Shown here piece by piece: positions 55,913-64,000 of a DNA stretch of 64,000 bases; position 1 is the stretch's first letter, and each line of letters begins with the position of its first letter. This stretch comes from G963662605 sp963667005. GTDB lineage: Bacteria > Bacteroidota > Ignavibacteria > Ignavibacteriales > Ignavibacteriaceae. The stretch lies in NCBI GenBank assembly GCA_963667005.1, contig OY762937.1, positions 1,612,001 to 1,676,000 on the forward strand, read 5' to 3'. The notes under the pieces were generated by a model. It had not been told where the DNA came from. It made no database searches and was given only the letters and a program-made list of their open reading frames with translations. Made by a program: the position numbers and the translations under genes.

Positions 55913-57442
55913 TCAATCAATATTGTAATCATAATAAACCTCCCCAGAGCTAAAATCGTCGTTTTTCGACGTTTTAATTGGAAAATTGAGCATATAGAGC
56001 TCTTCTTTGGTTCTGGTTACGGCAGTGTAAGCCCAACGGAAATACTCTTCTGTAAAGTAACCCCCAAATGACTTAAAGTCAATGAAAACATTTTTCCATT
56101 CTCCTCCTTGTGCTTTGTGGCAAGTTACGGCATATCCGAATTTGACCTGAAGTGCGTTCATGTACGGACTTTCCTTAAGTGCCTCATGGTAAGCTAATAG
56201 AAGGTCTTTATATTCCTTAGGCTTTTTCTTCATAAGTTTCTTGCTCGGATACGTTACGCCGCATTTTTCTGTGGCGAGATTGCGCATCGCAGCCCATTCA
56301 CCGCCGGGCAGAAAGCCGGAGGTGGACCAAAGCAGGTTTTCGACTATTTTACATTCAAGTTCGAGAGGGACACCTTTGGCATCTTTCCAGCCGATAACGA
56401 TATCTCTGAAAACGAGTTCATGTTCTTCGTTGTCTTTAAAAATGTTTTTACCTATATGAACCTCGGGGGTGGTAGAAACATCAATAACTTCTACAATGTC
56501 GCCATTCAGCAGGTTGTACAACCGGTTATTATTGACAACCAGAAGCCGGTCATTTGGTTGTATGGGAATATCTCCGGCTCCGTATCTCAACCTTCGTATT
56601 GCCTGATTATAGTGCAGAGCACTTTGATTTGACCGGGTGATCACAATCGTTTCATCAATAGAATCTTTTGTCGCAGCATTTGACCAGCGCGAGATAAATT
56701 CATTCGGCGGACATACTAAAGAAGGCGGATACTCGAGAGACTCAACTTCAAATCTATTCGCTTGTATGGCGGTCCGGAGGGGAGTTGCCACCTGTAATAC
56801 CGGGCTTTCAGCACTTTGGCGGATAACTTCTGTCAATGTTACTTCGTCGGGATAAATGCTGTATTCTTTGCTAAGATAATCACTTTGTAAAGCGGGGGAG
56901 TACTCGGCTTTAACCGGGGGCAGCTGCGCGGGATCTCCGACAAAAATAATTTTTCTTCTTGTCGGTATTTTGCTCGTCTGAGAAATAATGCCGGCGTACA
57001 TAAAGAAATCAAAAAGAAGCCTGCCGGAGCCAAAATTTAAATAGTCACTGCTGCCGCCGTTATCGGTAATCATGGAAGATTCATCGAAGATGTAGACAGT
57101 ATTGACAGGATGAAGATTTTTTCTGATGGCAAAATTTACTGAAGATGATACTTGAGAGGTTTCATCGCCCTCTTTTTCTTCTGTGTAGATCAATGAGTGT
57201 ATTGTTACTGCATCATAGCCTGTCTTTGATGACAAAATGCGGGACGCTCTGCCTGTCGGAGCCGCGAGATAAAAGTCGCGCTCAATGGACTCGAGATAAT
57301 CGGCAATTACTTTTATGAGAAAAGTTTTCCCCGTACCCGCATACCCTTTGAGAAGAAAGCAGGACTCGGAACCTTCAAGGAAGTCAATAACTTGTTTCAT
57401 CGCTTCTTTTTGAGAAGCCGTAAGATGTATTTTATGTTGCAC
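55913..57442 (-). CDS. RecD/Dda-like SF1 DNA helicase
   Basis: ATP-dependent 5'-3' helicase of the RecD2/Dda type, role in repair or replication unknown. The 509 residues show Walker A GYAGTGKTFL, motif Ia AAPTGRAS, Walker B FDESSM, motif III VGDPAQLPPV, and the UvrD C-terminal 2 motifs VTCHKAQGGEWKNVFID and RWAYTAVTRTKEELY. The start is GTG (57442) with no clear Shine-Dalgarno. The flanking genes point to no particular pathway. Confidence 0.92.
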   Translation of the reverse strand: MQHKIHLTASQKEAMKQVIDFLEGSESCFLLKGYAGTGKTFLIKVIADYLESIERDFYLAAPTGRASRILSSKTGYDAVTIHSLIYTEEKEGDETSQVSSSVNFAIRKNLHPVNTVYIFDESSMITDNGGSSDYLNFGSGRLLFDFFMYAGIISQTSKIPTRRKIIFVGDPAQLPPVKAEYSPALQSDYLSKEYSIYPDEVTLTEVIRQSAESPVLQVATPLRTAIQANRFEVESLEYPPSLVCPPNEFISRWSNAATKDSIDETIVITRSNQSALHYNQAIRRLRYGAGDIPIQPNDRLLVVNNNRLYNLLNGDIVEVIDVSTTPEVHIGKNIFKDNEEHELVFRDIVIGWKDAKGVPLELECKIVENLLWSTSGFLPGGEWAAMRNLATEKCGVTYPSKKLMKKKPKEYKDLLLAYHEALKESPYMNALQVKFGYAVTCHKAQGGEWKNVFIDFKSFGGYFTEEYFRWAYTAVTRTKEELYMLNFPIKTSKNDDFSSGEVYYDYNID

Positions 57443-57501
57443 GTATTTCTAATTAAGATAGTACTGAAATTGTCAAAGCATGGTGAAATCTCAAATCAGC
57501 A

Positions 57502-58941
57502 TCAAGCTTCTTCGAATTTCATCCAATTAAGCCTGCTTTTTTCCGAGTAGGGGGCCCCTGCTGTAAACAGAACAAGATCACCTTTTTTTACATGTCCGGA
57601 CTCGACAATCATTTTTTTAACCTCTTCTATAACAACTTGCTCCTTGCTAATAACCGGAGCAAACAAAGAGGTAACGCCCCATTTAAGACTCAATATGTTC
57701 ATCGTTTTGTGACGATCGCTGATTGCAATAATTCTGGAGCCGGGGCGAAATTTTGACAAACTGATAGCTGCGCGACCCTGATGAGTAAATACGACGATAG
57801 CAGCGGGATTAGTTTGCCTCGAAATATTGCATATAGCATGATTCACGGAGTCAAATAAATTTTCTTCGATTGAAGAGGGAATACTATAGTCAATTTTTTC
57901 ACAATGAATGTGGCTGCTTTCAGCTCGCAAAATGATGCTGTTCATTGTTTCAACAGTAAGGACGGGATACTTACCGACCGAAGTCTCAGCGCTTAACATT
58001 ACTACATCCGTTCCATCCCAGACTGCGTTCGCTACGTCGGATGCCTCCGCTCTGGTTGGAATAGGGTTGACAATCATAGACTCAAGCATTTGAGTTGCAG
58101 TTATAACAATTTTGCCGAATTTATTACACTGTTTGATAATATTTTTCTGGATGACCGGTACGTCTTGCGGATGCATTTCAACTCCCAGATCACCTCTTGC
58201 AACCATAATGCCGTCAGATACTTTAAGTATCTCGTCGAAATTTTCAACTGCTTCTTTCTTTTCTATTTTTGCGATAATGGGTACTGAATAACCTCTTTCA
58301 GCCATCCATTTTTTCAGATTGGTGATATCCGAAGCCTTTCTGACAAAGGAGAGAGCGACATAATCAATATCAAATTTGAGAGCAAATTCCAAATCACTGA
58401 AATCCTTTTCTGTCACTGAGGGAGTGGAAAGTTTCATCCCCGGCAGATTCATCCCTTTTTTTGGTTTTAAAATACCCCCGTTCTCAATTTCACAAATCAC
58501 GGAGACATCCGTCTTTCCAATGATACGTAAACGCAAAAGACCATCATCAATGAGAATGATATCGCCTATTTCGGCATCTCGCGGCAATAGCTTATAGGAG
58601 GTAGATACTTTATCCTTTGTTCCTTTTATCTTTTCGGTAGTTAATTCAATCTTTTCGCCGGTCAAAATCGGAATTTCCGGTTCTGAAAGCTCTCCGATTC
58701 TGATTTTGGGGCCTTGTAGATCAAGTAGAATAGCCAGGGGAGCTATAGTTTCAATTCTTGTTGAAATAATGTCATTTAAAAGTTTCTCAAAAAAGGAGTA
58801 GTCGCCATGAGAAAAATTTAACCTCACTGCATCGGCGCCGGCGGCAATTAATTCTTTTAGCTTTTCAGGAGTTGCTGTTGCAGGTCCTAAAGTTGCTAGA
58901 ATTTTTGTTTTTCCGAAATTTTCATTTACGCGGCGAATCAT
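57502..58941 (-). CDS. pyk: Pyruvate kinase
   Basis: Glycolytic enzyme that transfers phosphate from phosphoenolpyruvate to ADP. The 479 residues contain KILATLGPAT, VRLNFSHGD, the catalytic KIEKKEAVENFDEI and MVARGDLGVE, and the ATQMLESMI and MLSAETSVGKYP segments. The length and domain order (A, B, C) are normal. AAGGAG precedes the ATG, and the start overlaps the Lon-like gene by 20 bp, so the two are translated from one mRNA. Confidence 0.96.
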   Translation of the reverse strand: MIRRVNENFGKTKILATLGPATATPEKLKELIAAGADAVRLNFSHGDYSFFEKLLNDIISTRIETIAPLAILLDLQGPKIRIGELSEPEIPILTGEKIELTTEKIKGTKDKVSTSYKLLPRDAEIGDIILIDDGLLRLRIIGKTDVSVICEIENGGILKPKKGMNLPGMKLSTPSVTEKDFSDLEFALKFDIDYVALSFVRKASDITNLKKWMAERGYSVPIIAKIEKKEAVENFDEILKVSDGIMVARGDLGVEMHPQDVPVIQKNIIKQCNKFGKIVITATQMLESMIVNPIPTRAEASDVANAVWDGTDVVMLSAETSVGKYPVLTVETMNSIILRAESSHIHCEKIDYSIPSSIEENLFDSVNHAICNISRQTNPAAIVVFTHQGRAAISLSKFRPGSRIIAISDRHKTMNILSLKWGVTSLFAPVISKEQVVIEEVKKMIVESGHVKKGDLVLFTAGAPYSEKSRLNWMKFEEA

Positions 58942-61408
58942 TTCTGTTGCTCCTTACGGGTTTATTTTTTTTATGCGCATCTTCTCTGGTCTTAAAAGGA
59001 TTCTTAGCCTTTTCGTACATATGTTTCAATTTTTGATCAACGATATCGAACACACTGTCCTTTGTGTAATGTCCGGAGGCGTTTCTTTTGCCGGCTTCCT
59101 TGCCCAGGAGAATCTGTACCCCATCTTCAATTTTTCCAATTGGAAATATATGGAATTCTTTCCTTTTTACGGCCTGAACTATGTCATCCCGGAGCATTAA
59201 ATCTTTGACATTTTGCACAGGGATGATAACGCCCTGCTTTCTTGTCAGGCCTCTCTTAGCGCATATATCGTAAAAGCCTTCAATTTTTTCATTTACACCG
59301 CCGATAGGCTGAATTTCACCTTTCTGATTAACCGATCCCGTGACGGCATAGGACTGTTTTATCGGGAGTTCGGAAAGTGCTGAAATAAGGGTGAAAATTT
59401 CTGCTGCCGAGGCACTGTCTCCGTCAATGGGGCCATACGATTGCTCAAACACGAAATTTGCCGTGAACGACAGAGGAAAGTTTTTGCCGAATGTTTCCCG
59501 GATATAACCTGAAATTATAAGAACGCCCTTGTCATAAGTTTTCCCGCTCAGTCCGGCTTCTCTTTCCACGTTGATAAATCCGCCCATACCAAGTGCTACA
59601 GAACTGGTTATTCTGACCGGCTTACCGAATGCATAATAATCATTTCCATATACAGCTAATCCGTTAATACAGCCAACCCGCTCGCCGCTTGTTTCAATAA
59701 GTATGGAGTTTTCCATGATCATTTCTGTGATTTTATCTTCAGGCAGCGTGTGTCTTTCCCGCGCTTGAGCGTACGCAGTTTTTACATGAGTCGCGGAAAC
59801 GATTGATTTTTTGTTTTGCTTTGCCCAGAAGCTCGCTTCCCGTGCGACATCGGCAAGAAATGAAAATCTTGTTGTTAGTTTTTGTTTGTTGCCGGCGTAT
59901 CTGGCCGCCAATTCCAATAAGTAAGCGATAGCCGATTTGTTAAATTCAAGCAGATTTTCGTTGCGAATGAGTTTCTTGATAACTCTCGCATATTCAACCA
60001 TTATTTCATTTGTCCGCGTTATCTCGTCGTCGAAATCCGCTTTTACTTTGAAAATCTTTTTGAAGTCATCCTCATAACCTGAAAGCAGCGAGTATATATA
60101 ATTGCTTCCCATTAAGATTATTTTTGCATTAATCTCAATCGGTTCAGGTTTTAAAATGGAAGGTGACAATGGATAAAAAGAGAAAGCATCCTGAATCTCT
60201 AATTGCCGGTAATTAAGAACGCGTTTCAGCCTTTGCCATACACCCGGCTCTTCAAATAAGTGAATCGCTCTGAGTACCAGATATCCGCCATTCGCCTTAA
60301 GCAATGAACCGGCTTTTATTCTGTTAAAATCCGCATAAAAACCGCCTCTTCCGTCATTCGATTTTTCAATTGTACCGAAAAGATTTGTTGAATTAGGGGT
60401 TAGCTCAACAATAACAGGCGACTTTTTTGTGTCAGAATTATCGAGGATGATATTAACTTCGTAATCGCGGTAATAGTCAACTGATAATCCTTCGGCGGAT
60501 TCGGATTCCGGTTTTTGTCCTTTGAATATTTGCAGGTGATTAAGTATACTGGATTTTACATCTGCCAGATATTTTAAAACTTTTTCGTCTTTATATTTTT
60601 CCAGAATATCACTCAAAGCGCCTTTAATTATTGTTTCTACTTCGCTTTTTTCCAGCTCGGACGCTTTGTTTTGAATTTCCTGTTCGATCTTCATGCCCTG
60701 CTTGAAGACTTTATACAGCTCCTCTTCCCAGACTTCGTATTTATTATTAATCTGTTTTACATTTTCTTCTGTGAGCTTGCCTTCATCAACAAGTGCGTTT
60801 AACTGGAACAGTGCAACGGGTTTGTTCTCTACAAGGGGAACAATGTCCGGCCGTGTTACGTCGCCCACCTGTACTTGTCCCAACGAGAAACCATCTTTGC
60901 GTAACCGTTCCTCAAATTCTCCGAGAAGATTTTTTTGCTGGTCTTTATATAGATCCAGCACGGCTTTTCTCTTATTTACGTATGATTCGCTTTCCAAGTG
61001 TACGGGGATGTTTTCCCGAAGGAATGAGATCAGCGTTCCAATATCTTTTTTAAACTCTTTGGCTTTTCCGGCAGGGAATATGAGCAAGACGGGGTAGTCC
61101 GGATCCTGAAAGTTGTTTACATACACGTAATCATAAAGCTGCGGGCATGAAGTGCTTATCTTCTCAAGCAACTGTTTTACGGAAGTTTGCTTACCTGTGC
61201 CCGATAGTCCGGCGATGTAGATGTTATAACCCGGAGCATTTATGTCCACACCGAGTTTCAAGGCCTTCAATGCACGTTCTTGTCCCACGATACTTTCAAT
61301 CGGTTCAAGTTCGGTGGTGGATTCAAATTCAAAGAGGGAGGGGTCGCACTTCCATCGTAATTCGCTTGCGGTAAGTTCTTTCGGTTTTAATGTTCTTTTT
61401 GAGGCCAC
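58922..61408 (-). CDS. Lon-family AAA+ protease (LonB/C-like)
   Basis: ATP-dependent cytoplasmic protease related to Lon but lacking the Lon substrate-recognition N-domain. In the 828 residues the AAA+ domain (about 40-570) has Walker A AGLSGTGKQTS and a long coiled-coil-like insertion (about 150-300). The proteolytic domain (about 590-770) has the Ser in GPIDGDSASAAE and the Lys in GGVNEKIEGF. The C-terminal tail is basic and probably disordered. The start is GTG with GGAG upstream. Its overlap with pyk is unusual but may only reflect compact packing. Substrates unknown. Confidence 0.9.
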   Translation of the reverse strand: MASKRTLKPKELTASELRWKCDPSLFEFESTTELEPIESIVGQERALKALKLGVDINAPGYNIYIAGLSGTGKQTSVKQLLEKISTSCPQLYDYVYVNNFQDPDYPVLLIFPAGKAKEFKKDIGTLISFLRENIPVHLESESYVNKRKAVLDLYKDQQKNLLGEFEERLRKDGFSLGQVQVGDVTRPDIVPLVENKPVALFQLNALVDEGKLTEENVKQINNKYEVWEEELYKVFKQGMKIEQEIQNKASELEKSEVETIIKGALSDILEKYKDEKVLKYLADVKSSILNHLQIFKGQKPESESAEGLSVDYYRDYEVNIILDNSDTKKSPVIVELTPNSTNLFGTIEKSNDGRGGFYADFNRIKAGSLLKANGGYLVLRAIHLFEEPGVWQRLKRVLNYRQLEIQDAFSFYPLSPSILKPEPIEINAKIILMGSNYIYSLLSGYEDDFKKIFKVKADFDDEITRTNEIMVEYARVIKKLIRNENLLEFNKSAIAYLLELAARYAGNKQKLTTRFSFLADVAREASFWAKQNKKSIVSATHVKTAYAQARERHTLPEDKITEMIMENSILIETSGERVGCINGLAVYGNDYYAFGKPVRITSSVALGMGGFINVEREAGLSGKTYDKGVLIISGYIRETFGKNFPLSFTANFVFEQSYGPIDGDSASAAEIFTLISALSELPIKQSYAVTGSVNQKGEIQPIGGVNEKIEGFYDICAKRGLTRKQGVIIPVQNVKDLMLRDDIVQAVKRKEFHIFPIGKIEDGVQILLGKEAGKRNASGHYTKDSVFDIVDQKLKHMYEKAKNPFKTREDAHKKNKPVRSNRNDSPRK

Positions 61409-61493
61409 AGCTTTCTCCGGGATAGAATAATAAATTGCTTATTATCCAAAACTTAGAGAAATGAGTGAATAAAAACAAACCAGGCTTTTTAGG

Positions 61494-62087
61494 TTAGTTT
61501 GTTTTTCTAACGGTGAATAGTAAATAAGTGGTAACTGCAATTGCTGCCACGCCGATGACGGGTTCAAACAGAGATGAAAAAAATGGTTCAGTAGGTAAAG
61601 CTGCCGTTGTGAACTTGCTGTTTTGAAGTTCAACATTATCTTTTTCCGAAAGCGGTATAGTGTCGGTTACGGTATAGGCAATACGGGTTAAATTATCGCT
61701 GCTCGAACTTGTATAGACACTACCCCGTAATGTCGCTTTTCTTACCAGAAAATTTTCTCCGAGAAATGAATACCTGCCGATTTCTGGATATTGTACCTGC
61801 ATATCTTCAATCGTGAATATGATATTTCTGGATTCAACACTACCTGTGCTCTGAGAGCGTGTATGCTTTTTTATAGAAGTTACTGTGTAAGCAGAAAGTG
61901 TTTGCGTTTCGGAAGGAAGAATGCAGATAACGTTGTCGCTTTTCGAATACTGTAAATCATTCTCCATGTTTATAACGGAGCTGTCTATCAGTGTTTCAAA
62001 TAACTGCATATTTGTCTTAACCTGAGCCTCGGCTCTCAGGCCAAAAACAATAACATACAGAATTATAAAGGAGTAATGTCTTAGCAT
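61494..62087 (-). CDS. Predicted exported protein with C-terminal membrane helix
   Basis: Not recognised. 197 residues with an N-terminal signal peptide (MLRHYSFIILYVIVFGLRAEA), a polar beta-rich middle (INMENDLQYSKSDNVICILP, GRYSFLGENFLVRKATLRG) and a C-terminal membrane helix (about 175-192) followed by RKTN. The layout suggests a periplasmic domain anchored by the C-terminal helix. It lies 85 bp upstream of the Lon-like gene on the same strand and may be in its transcript. Confidence 0.7.
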   Translation of the reverse strand: MLRHYSFIILYVIVFGLRAEAQVKTNMQLFETLIDSSVINMENDLQYSKSDNVICILPSETQTLSAYTVTSIKKHTRSQSTGSVESRNIIFTIEDMQVQYPEIGRYSFLGENFLVRKATLRGSVYTSSSSDNLTRIAYTVTDTIPLSEKDNVELQNSKFTTAALPTEPFFSSLFEPVIGVAAIAVTTYLLFTVRKTN

Positions 62088-62326
62088 TCGAAATATCTTT
62101 TTATGAAATAACTCATAAAAGATAGTAATTTTTTATTTAAATGAGAGAGATTGAATTTTATAAGACTAACTTAAAAATCACTAAAATGCCAATAAATTTA
62201 CTTTATATTCACGTCTGCCGGGTTTTTTATTTGAATATAGCTGTCGTTTATGTAAATTAACGCTGGATTTCTAATGATTAAGAAAATTCCACAGTGTTAC
62301 AAAATTAGGCATATTTGGCTAAGTAC

Positions 62327-62674
62327 ATGATTTTTAGCTTAGAAAAGCAAAATGGCGTCGTGACTATTTTACTTCATCCTAAAAGAGTTACAGCGGAAAT
62401 AGCAAGAGAATTCAAGGATTCTCTTTTTCAGATAATTGAAGAAAGTACTAAAAAGAACATCGTTATAGACCTTGCCGCGGTTGAATTTATGGATAGTTTT
62501 TTTCTTGGCGCAATTGTCTCGGGTCTGAAAAAGTGCCGCAATCAAAACGGTGATATTTATCTTGCCCAAATGCCAAAATCTCTGCGGCCGTTGTTTGAGT
62601 TGATGAATTTAGATGAAGTCTTTAAAATTTTCCCAACACGAGAAGAAGCACTGCAAAGTTTTCTTATATCCTAA
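62327..62674 (+). CDS. STAS-domain anti-anti-sigma factor-like protein
   Basis: Single STAS domain of the SpoIIAA/RsbV kind, 115 residues. The phosphorylatable Ser lies in VIDLAAVEFMDSFFLGAIV. Such proteins, when unphosphorylated, free a sigma factor from its kinase. No anti-sigma kinase or phosphatase is seen nearby. The frame can also start at a TTG (62315); ATG 62327 fits the domain boundary better. It sits just upstream of rmlA. Confidence 0.88.
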   Translation: MIFSLEKQNGVVTILLHPKRVTAEIAREFKDSLFQIIEESTKKNIVIDLAAVEFMDSFFLGAIVSGLKKCRNQNGDIYLAQMPKSLRPLFELMNLDEVFKIFPTREEALQSFLIS

Positions 62675-62736
62675 TCGGATTATCTTCAGCTTTTAAATAA
62701 TATTGAATCTTATACAACATTAGGAAAAGCATCAGT

Positions 62737-63615
62737 ATGAAAGGAATTATTTTAGCAGGCGGTGCAGGATCACGCCTTTACCCCATTACCAAAGTTTACA
62801 GTAAACAGCTTACAATTATATATGACAAGCCGCTGATTTACTATCCGCTCTCCGTACTTATGCTTGGCGGCATAAAGGACATTCTTATTATATCTAATAA
62901 CGAAACCATACCGCACTATAAAAAGTTATTCGGTGACGGAGCTTCGATAGGATTGAACATTCAGTATAAAGAGCAGGCGGCCCCAAACGGTATTGCCGAA
63001 TCGTTTATCCTTGGCGAAGAATTCATCGGTGATGATGCTGTTACGCTTATACTCGGCGATAATATTTTTTATGGCAGTCTCGAATTCTTTTATAAAGCTA
63101 TCGATGAAACGGATAAAGGAGCCACCATTTTCGGTTATCGTGTCACTGATCCGGAAAGATATGGTATCGTTGAATTTGATAAAGCCGGCAAAGCTATTTC
63201 AATCGAAGAAAAACCCAAAAGTCCAAAATCGAATTTTGCAGTACCGGGATTGTATGTATATGATAACAAGGTTATAGAAATTTCGAAAAACCTTAAACCC
63301 TCTCCGCGTGGTGAACTAGAAATTACCGATGTGAATGTCGAATATATGAAAAGAGGTGAGTTGAACGTTAAGAAGATCGGCCGGGGCGTTGCATGGCTTG
63401 ATACCGGTACGCCGGAAGCACTTCTTCAAGCATCTAATTTCTTCGGCGTTATCGAAGAGCGTCAAGGACTGAAGAACGCGTGCATCGAAGAGATTGCATT
63501 GTATAAAGGTTTTATTTCTGTAGACGAGTACAAAGAATTGTTAAAGAGCATCCCCAATAGCATGTACAGAGATTACCTCGTGAAAGTATTGGCGGATTTT
63601 TTGGAGAAAGAGTAA
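62737..63615 (+). CDS. rmlA: Glucose-1-phosphate thymidylyltransferase RmlA
   Basis: First enzyme of dTDP-L-rhamnose synthesis. The 292 residues open with the nucleotidyltransferase motif GIILAGGAGSRLYPITK, followed by YDKPLIYYPLSVLMLGGIKD, LGDNIFYG and GVAWLDTGT. AGGAAA is upstream of the ATG. It abuts rmlC with no gap, indicating an rml operon that continues beyond the window. The product feeds O-antigen or other rhamnose glycans. Confidence 0.96.
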   Translation: MKGIILAGGAGSRLYPITKVYSKQLTIIYDKPLIYYPLSVLMLGGIKDILIISNNETIPHYKKLFGDGASIGLNIQYKEQAAPNGIAESFILGEEFIGDDAVTLILGDNIFYGSLEFFYKAIDETDKGATIFGYRVTDPERYGIVEFDKAGKAISIEEKPKSPKSNFAVPGLYVYDNKVIEISKNLKPSPRGELEITDVNVEYMKRGELNVKKIGRGVAWLDTGTPEALLQASNFFGVIEERQGLKNACIEEIALYKGFISVDEYKELLKSIPNSMYRDYLVKVLADFLEKE

Positions 63616-64000
63616 ATGCAGGTTATTAAAACAGCTATTGATGATATCATTTTACTTGAGCCGCGTGCTTTCGGAGACGACCGCGGTTATTTTTTAGAGA
63701 GTTTTCAAAAAATGCGTTATGCCGAAGCCGGTATCAACGCTGAGTTTGTCCAGGATAATTTGTCGCGTTCAGCAAAAAACACCATTCGTGGATTGCATTT
63801 TCAGATTGGTGAAAAAGCCCAAGGGAAATTGGTGCAGGTGGTTTATGGCGAAGCCCTGGATGTCGCTGTAGATATACGTAAAGGCTCTCCGACTTACGGA
63901 AAATATGTCGCTGAAATCCTGTCATCAGATAATCACCGTCAGCTCTGGATTCCTCCAGGCTTCGCTCACGGTTTTTCCGTGTTATCGGATATTGTGGTAT
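63616..64000 (+). CDS. rmlC: dTDP-4-dehydrorhamnose 3,5-epimerase RmlC (3' truncated)
   Basis: Third enzyme of the dTDP-L-rhamnose pathway. The ATG at 63616 immediately follows the rmlA stop. About 128 residues fit before the window ends, against about 180-190 in full proteins. Visible motifs are DDRGYFLESF, NTIRGLHFQ (catalytic His), KLVQVVYGEALDVAVDIR and WIPPGFAHGF. The cut is the window edge, not a mutation. Confidence 0.95.
   Translation, partial: MQVIKTAIDDIILLEPRAFGDDRGYFLESFQKMRYAEAGINAEFVQDNLSRSAKNTIRGLHFQIGEKAQGKLVQVVYGEALDVAVDIRKGSPTYGKYVAEILSSDNHRQLWIPPGFAHGFSVLSDIVV

Overview
The window looks like a chromosomal segment of a member of Ignavibacteriota or a close relative in the Bacteroidota/Chlorobiota (FCB) group. 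Nine secreted proteins end in the type IX secretion (T9SS) C-terminal domain with the 'QNYPNPFNPST' signature. The 16S rRNA (15932-17476) has FCB-like features, and the carotenoid genes resemble those of green sulfur bacteria and relatives. Ribosome binding sites of the AGGAG type precede many genes, although several genes lack one. I could not run a 16S or marker-gene search, so the phylum is an inference.

Layout. 1-3111: a translation/SRP operon, ffh (5' cut)-rpsP-khpA-rimM-trmD-rplS, closed by a terminator. 3233-6183: a membrane pentapeptide-repeat protein, about 1 kb of gene-free palindrome-rich DNA, and a small membrane-anchored protein. 6493-15136: aldo/keto reductase, GH95 alpha-fucosidase-like enzyme, SulP transporter, S9 peptidase, a small membrane protein and a DinB/YfiT-like protein, with several intergenic repeats. 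15686-21172: a complete rrn operon (two putative TTGACT promoters, 16S, tRNA-Ile, tRNA-Ala, 23S, 5S, terminator). 21337-22754: two paralogous lipoproteins in tandem. 22797-35871: a divergent pectin-degradation locus. On the minus strand are two GH28 enzymes and a dockerin-ended secreted protein. On the plus strand are two PL9 lyases, a CE12 esterase, a PL1 lyase and a GH28 enzyme. All except the dockerin protein carry the T9SS signal, and no SusC/SusD pair is present.

35872-42186: a B12-binding MerR (CarH/LitR-type) regulator diverges from a tightly overlapping carotenoid operon: crtI, crtB, an unknown secreted protein, an acyltransferase, a glycosyltransferase and cruF. Copies of TTAGACAAAA lie in and next to both predicted promoters, which suggests light/B12-controlled synthesis of a hydroxylated, glycosylated and acylated carotenoid. 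42362-46205: acetyl-CoA synthetase, a small secreted protein, an EamA transporter and an isochorismatase-family hydrolase. 46200-50097: a Nudix-type (NrtR-like) regulator with a broken Nudix box diverges from xylB-xylA (xylose use). 50480-55777: two large paralogous T9SS proteins made of Ig-like and OB-fold modules, one with a 300-residue internal duplication. 55913-62087 (minus): a RecD/Dda-like helicase, pyruvate kinase, a Lon-family protease and an unknown membrane protein. 62327-64000: a STAS protein and rmlA-rmlC (3' cut).

Taken together, the genes suggest a heterotroph that secretes plant polysaccharide-degrading enzymes through T9SS and uses pectin, xylose and probably fucosylated glycans. 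It probably also makes carotenoids under light control. I saw no transposase, phage gene, CRISPR array or integrase. The non-coding interest lies in several dispersed repeat families and the operator arrays.
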